From Gammaproteobacteria bacterium (lineage in GTDB: Bacteria > Pseudomonadota > Gammaproteobacteria > SURF-13), in contig JAUXUQ010000019.1 in NCBI GenBank assembly GCA_030680605.1, positions 1-64,000 on the forward strand: a stretch of 64,000 nucleotides of DNA, in the 5' to 3' direction. Below the pieces are notes generated by a model. It saw only the letters and a list, made by a program, of their open reading frames with translations. It did not search any database and had not been told where the DNA came from. Each line of letters begins with the position of its first letter. The stretch's first letter is position 1. This document shows positions 17,364 to 25,764 of this stretch, piece after piece. Both the position numbers and the translations under genes were made by a program.

Positions 17364-20174
17364 ATGAATTTGCTCCTCTTAGTCCTCACCCCCTTCATCG
17401 GCGCTGCGATAGCCGCCTGGATTTCCCGGCTGGGCCGGCTGCATGCCGCCTGGATGGCGGGGGCGGTGACGCTGCTCGCGCTGGCCTGGCTGCTGCCGCT
17501 GGCGGGCGCGACTTTCGCCGGCCACACCGAGATCCAGCGTATAAGCTGGATGCCGGCCGTTGGCCTCGATCTCGCCTTCCGCCTGGATGGACTGGGCCTG
17601 CTGTTCACGCTGCTGATCCTGGGCATCGGCCTGCTCATCATTCTTTACGCCCGCTATTACCTGTCGGCGAAGGACTGCATGGGGCGCTTCTATGCCTATC
17701 TGCTGCTGTTCATGGGCTCCATGCTGGGCATCGTGTTGTCCGAGAACATCATCCAGTTGTTGATCTTCTGGGAACTGACCAGCCTTTCTTCTTTCCTGCT
17801 CATCAGCTACTGGCAGCATCGCCCCGATGCCCGTAACGGCGCGCGCATGGCGCTGGCGGTAACCGGAACCGGCGGGCTGGCACTGCTGGGAGGCTTTCTG
17901 TTGCTGGGCGAAATCGCCGGCAGCTATGATCTGTCGGTTATCCTGGCATCGGGCGACATCATCCGTGCCCATCCTCTCTATGTGCCGATGCTGGTGCTGG
18001 TGCTATTAGGCGCCTTCACCAAGTCGGCCCAGTTCCCGTTCCATTTCTGGCTGCCCAACGCCATGGCGGCGCCGACACCGGTGTCGGCTTATCTGCATTC
18101 GGCCACCATGGTCAAGGCCGGAGTATTCCTGCTGGCGCGGCTGTTTCCGGCTCTGTCCGGCACGCCGGAATGGTCCTGGCTGGTGGGCGGGACGGGGCTT
18201 GCCACGCTGCTGCTGGGGGCATACGTCGCCCTGTTCAAGCACGACCTCAAGGGGCTGCTGGCCTATTCCACCATCAGCCATCTGGGCCTCATCACCCTGC
18301 TGTTCGGCATCGGCACGCCGCTCGCGGCGGTGGGCGGGGTGTTCCATATCATCAACCACGCCATCTTCAAGGCCTCGCTGTTCATGGCCGCCGGCATCAT
18401 CGAACACGAGACCGGCAGCCGCGACATGCGCCGCATCAACGGCCTGTGGAAGTTCATGCCCCACACCGCCACCCTGGCCATGGTGGCGGCCGCGGCCATG
18501 GCCGGCGTGCCGCTGCTCAACGGCTTTCTGTCCAAGGAGATATTCTTCGCCGAGGCGGTGCATCGTACCGCCGGTCTGCCCTGGGGCTGGCTGTTGCCGG
18601 CGGCGGTGACGGTGGCTGGCGTGTTCGCCGTGGCCTATTCGCTGCGCTTCATTCACGACGTGTTCTTCAACGGTGAACCCATCGATCTGCCGAAGACGCC
18701 GCACGAACCGCCGCGCTGGATGAAGGTGCCGGTGGAAGTGCTGGTGGCGCTGTGCCTGCTGGTGGGGATTGTCCCCATCCTGACCGTGGGGCCCATCCTC
18801 GCCCTGGCGGCCGCCGGCACGCTGCAGGCGCCGCTGCCCGAATACAACCTGGCCATCTGGCACGGCTTCAACCCGGCGCTGTGGATGAGCGCGATCGCCC
18901 TGGCCGGCGGCGGGCTGGTTTACCGCGGCCGCCGCCCCCTGTTCGTACTGTATGAGCGGCTGGAAGGGCGGCTGGAGGCGAAGGCGATCTACCATCGCTT
19001 GCTGGGCGGGCTGTTCGCCTTGGCCGGTGTGCTGACCCGCCTGCTCGACACCGGCTCGCTGCAACGCATGCTGTTCCTGTTCATTCTCTTCGCCTTGGCT
19101 CTCGGCATGGCCGGTTTTCTCGGCGGCGGGGAAGCGCCGCTGACCGGGAGCCGCGCACTGTTGCCGGTGGATGGCGTCAGCCTGCTGGCTACTCTGGGAC
19201 TGGCGGCGGCGGCCGTCGGCGCGGTGATCCTGCACCGGCAGCGCTTGGTGGCGCTGATTCTCATGGGCGCGGTCGGGCTGGTGGTCGCGCTGATCTTCAT
19301 CAAGTTCTCGGCGCCCGACCTGGCTTTGACCCAACTCTCGGTGGAGGTGGTGACGGTGGTGCTGCTGCTGCTGGCCCTGTATTTCCTGCCCCAGCACACT
19401 CCCTCCGAATCGGGTGCGCTGCGTCGCAGCCGCGACCTGCTGCTGGCGGTCGCGGCGGGCGGCAGCGCGGCCGCCCTGACCTGGGCGGTGCTGACCCGGC
19501 CCCACCAGAGCATCGCCGGCTATTTCCTGGCCCACAGCGTGCCGGGCGGCGGCGGCGCCAACGTGGTGAATGTGATTCTGGTGGATTTCCGCGGCTACGA
19601 TACCCTGGGCGAAATCGCCGTGCTGGCCTTGGCCGGGCTGGGCATCTACGCCATGCTGGAGCGCCTGCACCTGTCCGGCCCCGAGCGCGACGCCGGGGGC
19701 CGCCTTTGGAACCCCGACCTGCACCCGGCCATCATGGCCACGTTCAGCCGCCTGCTGCTGCCGCTCGCCCTGCTGGTGTCGGTATTCATCCTGCTGCGCG
19801 GGCATAACCTGCCCGGCGGCGGCTTCATCGCCGGGCTGATTACGGCGGTGGCGCTGATCATGCAATACCTGGCCAACGGCCTGATCTGGACCCAAGCCCG
19901 CCTGGCGGCGAACATGCACCCCGTCATCGGCATCGGCCTGCTGATCGCCGTGCTCACCGGGCTGTCCAGTGGGCTGTTCGGCTACCCGTTCCTCACATCC
20001 ACTTTCGCTCATCTGCACTGGCCGCTGGTGGGCGAGTTCGAGCTGGCTTCGGCCATGGCCTTCGATCTGGGGGTGTATCTGGTGGTGGTCGGCGCCACGC
20101 TGCTGATCCTGATCCAGCTGGGACGGGTACACAGCACAAGTAGCCCGTCGAACGCCAAGAAGGAGCCCCGCTGA
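17364..20174 (+). CDS. mrpA: Mrp antiporter subunit A/B fusion
   Basis: The large subunit of a multi-subunit Na+(K+)/H+ antiporter related to complex I subunit NuoL, 936 residues. The N-terminal two thirds are a NuoL/MrpA proton-translocating domain with many transmembrane helices, including PTPVSAYLHSATMVKAGVFL and FHIINHAIFKASLFMAAG. The middle holds an MrpA-specific region (SAPDLALTQLSVEVVTVVLL). The last about 190 residues, including LLRGHNLPGGGFIAGL, are an MrpB domain that is a separate gene in Bacillus. Such A/B fusions are known in proteobacteria. The stop overlaps the next start (TGATG). The operon is visibly richer in G+C than its neighbours. Confidence 0.93.
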   Translation: MNLLLLVLTPFIGAAIAAWISRLGRLHAAWMAGAVTLLALAWLLPLAGATFAGHTEIQRISWMPAVGLDLAFRLDGLGLLFTLLILGIGLLIILYARYYLSAKDCMGRFYAYLLLFMGSMLGIVLSENIIQLLIFWELTSLSSFLLISYWQHRPDARNGARMALAVTGTGGLALLGGFLLLGEIAGSYDLSVILASGDIIRAHPLYVPMLVLVLLGAFTKSAQFPFHFWLPNAMAAPTPVSAYLHSATMVKAGVFLLARLFPALSGTPEWSWLVGGTGLATLLLGAYVALFKHDLKGLLAYSTISHLGLITLLFGIGTPLAAVGGVFHIINHAIFKASLFMAAGIIEHETGSRDMRRINGLWKFMPHTATLAMVAAAAMAGVPLLNGFLSKEIFFAEAVHRTAGLPWGWLLPAAVTVAGVFAVAYSLRFIHDVFFNGEPIDLPKTPHEPPRWMKVPVEVLVALCLLVGIVPILTVGPILALAAAGTLQAPLPEYNLAIWHGFNPALWMSAIALAGGGLVYRGRRPLFVLYERLEGRLEAKAIYHRLLGGLFALAGVLTRLLDTGSLQRMLFLFILFALALGMAGFLGGGEAPLTGSRALLPVDGVSLLATLGLAAAAVGAVILHRQRLVALILMGAVGLVVALIFIKFSAPDLALTQLSVEVVTVVLLLLALYFLPQHTPSESGALRRSRDLLLAVAAGGSAAALTWAVLTRPHQSIAGYFLAHSVPGGGGANVVNVILVDFRGYDTLGEIAVLALAGLGIYAMLERLHLSGPERDAGGRLWNPDLHPAIMATFSRLLLPLALLVSVFILLRGHNLPGGGFIAGLITAVALIMQYLANGLIWTQARLAANMHPVIGIGLLIAVLTGLSSGLFGYPFLTSTFAHLHWPLVGEFELASAMAFDLGVYLVVVGATLLILIQLGRVHSTSSPSNAKKEPR

Positions 20175-20503
20175 TGGAAGCCCTGATTGCGTTGATCATC
20201 GGCGTGCTCACCGCCTGCGGCGTCTATCTCGCCCTGCGCGGACGCACCTTCCCGGTGGTGCTGGGGCTGACCTTTCTGTCCTACGCGGTCAACCTGTTCC
20301 TGTTCGCCATGGGCCGGCTGGTCATCGGTCTGCCGCCGATAATCGCCGATAGCGCGGCGGGCTACACCGACCCGCTGCCCCAGGCCCTGGTGCTCACCGC
20401 CATTGTCATCAGCTTCGGCATGACCGCCTTCGTCATCGTACTGGCCCTCAAGGCGCGCGCCGAACTCGGCAACGATCACGTGGACGGGAGGGAGGAACGA
20501 TGA
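20174..20503 (+). CDS. mrpC: Mrp antiporter subunit C
   Basis: A NuoK-like membrane subunit of the Mrp Na+/H+ antiporter, 109 residues with three transmembrane helices. It has GVYLALRGRTFPVVLGLTFL near the N-terminus and DPLPQALVLTAIVISFGMTA, the MrpC signature. Its start overlaps the stop of mrpA/B and its stop overlaps the start of mrpD, so all subunits are probably translationally coupled. Confidence 0.94.
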   Translation: MEALIALIIGVLTACGVYLALRGRTFPVVLGLTFLSYAVNLFLFAMGRLVIGLPPIIADSAAGYTDPLPQALVLTAIVISFGMTAFVIVLALKARAELGNDHVDGREER

Positions 20504-22056
20504 ACCACCTGGTCATCGCCCCGGTGTTGCTGCCGCTGCTGGCGGGTATCCTGCTGCTGTTGCTGCGCCGGCGGAATCTGCCGCTGCAACGCGCTGCAGG
20601 TGCGAATTCATTCGCACATTTAACCCTTCAGCGCGCCCTGAGCGTCACTGCCGTGGCCGCCCAGATCGGGCTGGCTGCGGGGCTCATGGCGGCGGTGAGC
20701 GGCGGCGACATTCTGGTCTACGCCCTGGGCGACTGGCCGGCGCCGTTTGGCATCGTGCTGGTGGCGGATCGGCTCTCCGCCTGGATGCTGCTCATCACCG
20801 CGCTGCTCTCGCTGTTCGCTCTGCTCTACGCGATACGTGGCGCCGACCACGCCGGCGCGCATTTCCATGTGCTGTTCCAGCTGCTGCTGTTCGGCCTGAA
20901 CGGCGCCTTCCTCACCGGCGACCTGTTCAACCTGTTCGTGTTCTTCGAGATTCTGCTGCTGGCCTCCTACGGCTTGCTGTTGCACGGCGGCGGGCGGCGG
21001 CGCACCCGCGCGGGCCTGCATTTCGTGGTAATCAACCTGGCCGGTTCCACCTTGTTCCTGTTCGCCATAGGCACCTTGTATGGCGTGCTGGGCACGCTCA
21101 ACATGGCCGACCTGGCAGTGAAGGTGGCGGCTACGCCGCCCGAAAACGTCCCGCTGGTGCGGGCGGCCGGCCTGTTGCTGTTTGGCGTGTTCGCCCTCAA
21201 AGCGGCACTGCTGCCGCTGTACCTGTGGCTGCCCGCCGCCTACGCCCACACCAGCGCGCCGGTGGCGGCGCTGTTCGCGATCATGACCAAGGTCGGGGCC
21301 TACAGCATCCTGCGCGTGTACACGCTGATCTTCGGCGACCAGGCCGGCCCGGCGGCCAACCTGATTGAACCCTGGTTGCTGCCGCTGGCGCTGGTCACAC
21401 TGGCAGTGGGCATGCTGGGCGCAGTGGCCAGCACCCATCTGCGCCAGCAGGTGGCTTATCTGGTAGTGGCCTCCATCGGCTCGTTGCTGACCGCCTTCGG
21501 CCTTAACAGCGCCGCCGGCATCGCCGCCGGACTGTATTACCTGCCGCATACCACCTTCACGCTGGCGGCGTTCTTTTTGCTGGCGGATGCCATCGCCAAC
21601 CGTCGCGGCCCGCTGGGCGACCGGCTCGATCCCGGCCCGGTCATCGCCAACTCGCGACTGCTCGGCGCCCTGTTCTTCGTCACCGCCATCCTGGCGGCGG
21701 GTCTGCCGCCGCTGTCCGGCTTTCTCGGCAAGTTCCTGATACTGCGCGCCGCCTTGGAACACCCGGCCCTGCCCTGGGTGATGGGGGTGCTGCTGGTGAC
21801 TGCGCTCCTCGGCCTGATCGCCCTGGCGCGCAGCGGCAGCCTGCTGTTCTACCGGGCGCAGCCGGCCGAGACTGCCGTACCCGCGGCGGCGCCCGGCGGC
21901 GGAGAACTCGCACCCATCATGGGGCTGCTCGCCCTGTGCCTGGCGCTGACGATCTGGGCCGGGCCGGCCACGGACTTCGCCCGCGCCACCGCCGGGCAGT
22001 TATTACAACCCTACCACTATGTCCACGCCGTGCTCGGCGGGGGAGGGAGCCGCTGA
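20500..22056 (+). CDS. mrpD: Mrp antiporter subunit D
   Basis: A NuoN/NuoM-like membrane subunit of the Mrp antiporter, 518 residues. Typical segments are FLTGDLFNLFVFFEILLLAS, LPLYLWLPAAYAHTSAPVAA and PPLSGFLGKFLILRA. Near the N-terminus, about 14 codons containing a perfect palindrome (20600-20617) appear to be inserted after the LQRA codons, and LQRA then recurs (residues 29-32 and 43-46). The insertion keeps the frame, lies between the first two hydrophobic helices, and may be tolerated. Confidence 0.94.
   Translation: MNHLVIAPVLLPLLAGILLLLLRRRNLPLQRAAGANSFAHLTLQRALSVTAVAAQIGLAAGLMAAVSGGDILVYALGDWPAPFGIVLVADRLSAWMLLITALLSLFALLYAIRGADHAGAHFHVLFQLLLFGLNGAFLTGDLFNLFVFFEILLLASYGLLLHGGGRRRTRAGLHFVVINLAGSTLFLFAIGTLYGVLGTLNMADLAVKVAATPPENVPLVRAAGLLLFGVFALKAALLPLYLWLPAAYAHTSAPVAALFAIMTKVGAYSILRVYTLIFGDQAGPAANLIEPWLLPLALVTLAVGMLGAVASTHLRQQVAYLVVASIGSLLTAFGLNSAAGIAAGLYYLPHTTFTLAAFFLLADAIANRRGPLGDRLDPGPVIANSRLLGALFFVTAILAAGLPPLSGFLGKFLILRAALEHPALPWVMGVLLVTALLGLIALARSGSLLFYRAQPAETAVPAAAPGGGELAPIMGLLALCLALTIWAGPATDFARATAGQLLQPYHYVHAVLGGGGSR
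20600..20617. repeat. REP-like palindrome inside mrpD
   Basis: GTGCGAA-TTCA-TTCGCAC, a seven-base stem with a four-base loop, sits in an AT-richer patch of an otherwise very GC-rich gene. It is flanked by near-direct repeats encoding LQRA (20584-20595 and 20626-20637). It resembles short palindromic repeats common between genes in proteobacteria, but here it is translated. Confidence 0.55.
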
Positions 22057-22547
22057 TGCGCCGCCTGCTGCCCCACCCTCTTGTCACCCCGGTTCTGGCC
22101 GGAGTCTGGCTGCTGCTGGTCAACAGCGTGGCGCCCGGCCAGATCGTGCTGGGCCTGCTGCTGGGCTGGGCCATCCCCTTTTTCACCCTGCGCTTCTGGC
22201 CGGAGAAGGTGCGCATCCGCAGGCCATTCACCCTGCTGCGCTTCACCGGCGTGGTGCTGATGGATATCGTGCTGGCCAACTTTACCGTGGCGCGACTTAT
22301 CCTCGGCCGGCCGGAGCGCCTCCGGCCCGCTTTCGTGGTGGTGCCGCTGGATATCACTTCGGATCTGGCCATCAGCCTGCTGGCCAACACCATCTGCCTG
22401 ACACCGGGCACGCTGTCGGCGCTGCTCGCGCCGGATCGCAAGAGCCTGCTGATCCATACCCTGGATGTGAGTGACATCGACGCGCTGGTCGCCACCATCA
22501 AGCAGCGCTATGAAACCCCGCTGAAGGAGGTCTTCGAAGCATGTTGA
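22056..22547 (+). CDS. mrpE: Mrp antiporter subunit E
   Basis: A subunit of the Mrp antiporter, 163 residues, beginning MRRLLPHPLVTPVLAGVWLL with two N-terminal hydrophobic helices. It continues with a cytoplasmic domain carrying TSDLAISLLANTICLTPGTL, the most conserved MrpE motif. The start at 22056 overlaps the mrpD stop by one base (TGATG); a longer in-frame reading into mrpD is not family-like. Its end overlaps mrpF. Confidence 0.93.
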   Translation: MRRLLPHPLVTPVLAGVWLLLVNSVAPGQIVLGLLLGWAIPFFTLRFWPEKVRIRRPFTLLRFTGVVLMDIVLANFTVARLILGRPERLRPAFVVVPLDITSDLAISLLANTICLTPGTLSALLAPDRKSLLIHTLDVSDIDALVATIKQRYETPLKEVFEAC

Positions 22548-22810
22548 ATATCGCCATCCCCATCGCCTTCACCCTGGTGTCTGTCGCCGTGGCCCTCAAT
22601 TTCTGGCGCCTGCTGCGCGGTCCCAGCGCGCCAGACCGCATCCTGGCCCTGGACACCCTGTACATAAACACCGTCGCGCTGCTGGTGCTGTTGGGCATAC
22701 ATCTTTCCAGCGCCCTGTATTTCGAGGCGGCGCTGCTCATCGCCCTGATGGGTTTCGTCGGCACCGTCGCGCTGTGCAAGTATCTGTTGCGCGGCGACAT
22801 CATCGAGTAA
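22541..22810 (+). CDS. mrpF: Mrp antiporter subunit F
   Basis: A small membrane subunit, 89 residues, three transmembrane helices, with RGPSAPDRILALDTLYIN, the MrpF signature. It overlaps mrpE at its start and mrpG at its stop (TAATG). The protein is complete by comparison with the 80-95 residues usual for MrpF. Confidence 0.93.
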   Translation: MLNIAIPIAFTLVSVAVALNFWRLLRGPSAPDRILALDTLYINTVALLVLLGIHLSSALYFEAALLIALMGFVGTVALCKYLLRGDIIE

Positions 22811-23181
22811 TGGCCATGCTGGATTACTTTTTGTCCTTCCTGATTCTGACCGGCGCCGTGTTCACCTTCATCGGCTCCCTGGGCCTGGCCCGGCTGCGCG
22901 ATTTCTACACCCGGCTGCACGGCCCCACCAAAGCCACCACCCTGGGCGTGGGCAGCCTGCTCATCGCCTCCGCCATTTACTTCAGTACGCGCGGCGCCGG
23001 CATCAGTCTGCACGAGGTACTGGTGACCCTGTTCCTCTTCATCACCGCCCCGGTAAGCGCCCATCTGCTGGCCAAGGCGGCCCTGCATCTCAGGCTGTAC
23101 AGTCTGGCAGCGGTACCGGAGGAAGCAGCGCGGCAGGAAAGCGCGGAGGCGAAAACGAATCCTGAAAGCTCGCATCAATAA
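22810..23181 (+). CDS. mrpG: Mrp antiporter subunit G
   Basis: The last subunit of the Mrp antiporter, 123 residues with three transmembrane helices. The motif GLARLRDFYTRLHGPTKATT is diagnostic. Translation may start at 22810 (overlapping the mrpF stop) or at the second Met at 22816. The C-terminal 25 residues are charged. A long terminator hairpin follows 20 bases downstream. Confidence 0.93.
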   Translation: MAMLDYFLSFLILTGAVFTFIGSLGLARLRDFYTRLHGPTKATTLGVGSLLIASAIYFSTRGAGISLHEVLVTLFLFITAPVSAHLLAKAALHLRLYSLAAVPEEAARQESAEAKTNPESSHQ

Positions 23182-23200
23182 CAGGGGCGTGTCTGACAGT

Positions 23201-23236
23201 GTGTTGAAAAAGCCCATCCATGGGCTTTTTCAACAC
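23201..23236. terminator. Strong hairpin terminator after the mrp operon
   Basis: A perfect 16-base inverted repeat GTGTTGAAAAAGCCCA-TCCA-TGGGCTTTTTCAACAC. The T-run falls within the stem rather than after it, so it could act in both directions or be a mobile repeat. Confidence 0.75.
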
Positions 23237-23325
23237 GCAAAGCGAAAAATGTGATTTTCGCTTTTCTTCATTTTCCAAACACATACACCGTGTTTGAAAA
23301 ATGGCGGCACGTCCTTGTGCCGCGC

Positions 23326-23349
23326 GCAGTCTGTTTTTCAACAGACTGC
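23326..23349. repeat. Second palindrome between mrpG and nadC
   Basis: GCAGTCTGTT-TTTC-AACAGACTGC, a perfect ten-base stem. It shares the TTTTTCAACA core with the preceding hairpin (23201-23236), suggesting related repeat units. The rest of the 233-base gap has no gene. Confidence 0.6.
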
Positions 23350-23414
23350 TAACGCCGTACCGCAAGCGTCCCGGTTGCGCTAGAATGAAACATGCCGCGA
23401 ATGGTTTTCTAGCG

Positions 23415-24275
23415 ATGTCCGCTTACTTTGTTTCTTCGTTGAATGACGCCGAGATACAAGACCATGTGCGCCGTGCGTTGCGTGAAGACATCGGCGGCGG
23501 CGATGTTACTGCGGCGCTGATTCCGGAGCCGGCACAGGGGCAGGCCAGCATTATCAGCCGCGAAGCGGCAGTGTTGTGCGGGACGGCCTGGTGTGATGCC
23601 GTTTTCCGGCAACTCGACAGCCGTGTGCGGACGGAGTGGCATGCGCACGATGCCGACCGCATCGCTGAAGATCAAGTATTGTGTACGCTGCGCGGCCCGG
23701 CACGCGCGCTGCTCACCGGCGAGCGCACCGCACTCAACTTTCTGCAAACCCTGTCAGGCACCGCGACGCTCGCGCGCCGCTACGCCGATGCGGTGGGGGG
23801 GCTGCGCGCCCAGGTGCTCGACACACGCAAGACCCTGCCGGGGCTGCGTTACGCCCAGAAATATGCCGTCACCTGCGGCGGTTGCCATAACCACCGCGCG
23901 GGTCTTTACGACGGCATCCTCATCAAGGAAAACCACATTCTCGCGGCGGGCTCCATTACGGCGGCGTTGCATGCCGCGCGCGCCTCGGCGTCACCCGGCA
24001 TGATGATCGAGGTCGAAGTGGAAGCTATGGACGGACTGTGCGAGGCATTGAATGCCGGTGCAGGGCGCGTGCTGCTGGATAATTTCACGCTGGCCGATGT
24101 GCGGCGCGCGGTGCAGGAAAATCGCGGGCGTGCACGGCTTGAAGCTTCAGGCGGTGTGACGCTGGAGAATATCCGCAGCGTGGCGGAGACCGGCGTCGAT
24201 TATATTTCGGTGGGCGACCTCACCAAAAACGTGCGCGCCGTCGATATGTCGATGCGCTTTGTTCTCTCCCCCTAA
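23415..24275 (+). CDS. nadC: Nicotinate-nucleotide pyrophosphorylase (NadC)
   Basis: Quinolinate phosphoribosyltransferase of NAD synthesis, 286 residues. Motifs [60 protein letters not shown] and ISVGDLTKN are all present. The start [15 protein letters not shown] at 23415 is preferred; an in-frame ATG at 23385 would add ten residues, and neither has a strong ribosome-binding site. It is a single gene, convergent with the next one. Confidence 0.94.
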   Translation: MSAYFVSSLNDAEIQDHVRRALREDIGGGDVTAALIPEPAQGQASIISREAAVLCGTAWCDAVFRQLDSRVRTEWHAHDADRIAEDQVLCTLRGPARALLTGERTALNFLQTLSGTATLARRYADAVGGLRAQVLDTRKTLPGLRYAQKYAVTCGGCHNHRAGLYDGILIKENHILAAGSITAALHAARASASPGMMIEVEVEAMDGLCEALNAGAGRVLLDNFTLADVRRAVQENRGRARLEASGGVTLENIRSVAETGVDYISVGDLTKNVRAVDMSMRFVLSP

Positions 24276-24283
24276 AGCGGAGT

Positions 24284-24375
24284 TGTAGGTCAGGCTGCGT
24301 AAGCTGCCTGACGGATACGTGGCTTCGTAGCTCCGTCACTGCATGAAGTCACGCAGCTTCGCAACGTGACCTGCG
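24284..24375. repeat. REP-like palindromic segment between convergent genes
   Basis: TAGGTCAGGCTGCG is followed by its near inverse: GTCAGGC at 24289-24295 pairs with GCCTGAC at 24306-24312. A second weaker pair lies around GTCAC ... GTGAC (24345-24371). The pattern resembles short repeated palindromes that accumulate between convergent genes and may serve as a transcription end. Confidence 0.5.
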
Positions 24376-24409
24376 ATTGCTAAAGGCTCTCTCCCCTTTG
24401 GGGGGGGGG

Positions 24410-25270
24410 TTACAGACGGTGGCCGCGTGCGCGCAGTATGGACTGTGCCTCCAGCGCGAGATGGATAATCTCCAGTTCCTGCTCCCAGTCGTACCCTGCA
24501 CTGTTTTCCGCCGGTGCAGGGTACGCAAGATCATGCCAGGGTTCGTCCGCGTATATTTTGACGTGCCGCGTCTCTTCCATGCTGCGGCTCAAATCGGGCC
24601 AGATTTCATAAAACATGTCTGCCGGGCGCGTCACTGCCCATGCGTCGACCAGCCTGTAGCGTGCAGGCAGCCGGGTGAACGCCTCCGGCGTCCCGGTCTG
24701 TGCCGCGCCGGTTTCTTCATTGACGTGATCGGTGTGGATATGCACGATGAGCTTCGGTGCGCGCCGCACAATTTCCGGCGTGAGATTCACGCCGGACGGC
24801 ATCCATGAAGAGAATGCCACGTCGAACGGGAAATCAATGTCGGCAAATTTTTCACTACGGACTTCGTAGCAATCACTGTCATAAAAATCGGCGATCTGAT
24901 TCGGCTTCGCCTCCGGGTCGCGCAGACCAATGACCTTTACGCCTTCGCGCGCCAGCAGGCTGCCGATGAAGCCGTTGCCGCAATGGATATCGCACACCAG
25001 CGGTTGTTGCGCGACGCGGCGCGCGTACCACGCGATCTTCCGCATCTCTTCGTGCAGCGGGTAGTACGGCGCCACCGTAGGGGCGAACAGTTTCGGGTCG
25101 CGGTCTGCGGCGCTGAACACGAGATAGTGCAACGGCAGACTTTTGATGCGCTTGTCGAACGGCAGTGCGGTATTCCAGGCCGGGTGCAGCTTCTGCTGGA
25201 ATTCAAAGATGCGGTTGAACATGGCCTCGGTGAAGGCCTCCATGTCGCGCAATTTTTCAAATTTATCCAT
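24410..25270 (-). CDS. Uncharacterised protein with a methyltransferase-like fold
   Basis: A protein of 286 residues that I do not recognise as a named family. The central part has a Rossmann-like nucleotide-binding pattern, LVCDIHCGNGFIGSLLAREG (about 91-110), followed by VIGLRDPEA and a second strand PFDVAFSSWMPSGVN. This resembles class I SAM-dependent methyltransferases with an altered glycine motif. The N-terminus (1-60) is helical; there is no signal peptide or membrane segment. It ends the pgpA-thiL-nusB-rib gene line, 14 bases after pgpA, so it is probably co-transcribed. Confidence 0.7.
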   Translation of the reverse strand: MDKFEKLRDMEAFTEAMFNRIFEFQQKLHPAWNTALPFDKRIKSLPLHYLVFSAADRDPKLFAPTVAPYYPLHEEMRKIAWYARRVAQQPLVCDIHCGNGFIGSLLAREGVKVIGLRDPEAKPNQIADFYDSDCYEVRSEKFADIDFPFDVAFSSWMPSGVNLTPEIVRRAPKLIVHIHTDHVNEETGAAQTGTPEAFTRLPARYRLVDAWAVTRPADMFYEIWPDLSRSMEETRHVKIYADEPWHDLAYPAPAENSAGYDWEQELEIIHLALEAQSILRARGHRL

Positions 25271-25284
25271 GGTGATTCCGGTTT

Positions 25285-25764
25285 TCAGTGCGTAAGAAAG
25301 TAGGTGAGTTGCAGTGCCAGCAGAGCGTAAAGCGCGGCCAGCACATCGTCCAGCATGATGCCGAAGCCGCCTTTTATTTTTTGATCAGCGATATTGATGG
25401 GCCACGGTTTCCAGATGTCGAATAGCCGGAACAGTCCGAAGCCCAGCACGATCCATTCCCAACCGCGCGGTGCGGCAAACATGACAATCAGATAGCCGGT
25501 GATTTCGTCCCACACGATGCCGGGGTGATCCTCCGTACCCAGTGCGCGCGAAGTGGTGCCGCACAGCCATATGCCGACGACGAACAGCAGCAGACACAAG
25601 GCCGTGTAAAGCTCCAGCGTCAGCGTTTGCGCCCAGAGATAAACCGCGACGCCGACCAGCGTGCCGAAGGTGCCGGGGGCGGGCAGCAGGCCGGCACCCA
25701 GACCAAAGGCGAGCAGGTGTGCCGGATTGCGTCCTAAGTGGCGCAGTGTGACTGGGCGATTCAT
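25285..25764 (-). CDS. pgpA: Phosphatidylglycerophosphatase A
   Basis: A membrane enzyme of 159 residues that dephosphorylates phosphatidylglycerophosphate to phosphatidylglycerol. It has the PgpA motifs GLLPAPGTFGTLVG, DHPGIVWDEITGYL and a C-terminal GFGIMLDDVLAALYA. Several hydrophobic helices are visible. It overlaps thiL by four bases (ATGA), the common thiL-pgpA arrangement. Confidence 0.95.
   Translation of the reverse strand: MNRPVTLRHLGRNPAHLLAFGLGAGLLPAPGTFGTLVGVAVYLWAQTLTLELYTALCLLLFVVGIWLCGTTSRALGTEDHPGIVWDEITGYLIVMFAAPRGWEWIVLGFGLFRLFDIWKPWPINIADQKIKGGFGIMLDDVLAALYALLALQLTYFLTH

Noticed and set aside
18006-20132. A long open frame (708 codons) on the minus strand opposite mrpA, and similar long ones opposite mrpD and the desaturase
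   Set aside because: The predicted proteins are low-complexity, rich in Gln, His and Arg, and mirror the codon bias of GC-rich membrane genes on the other strand.
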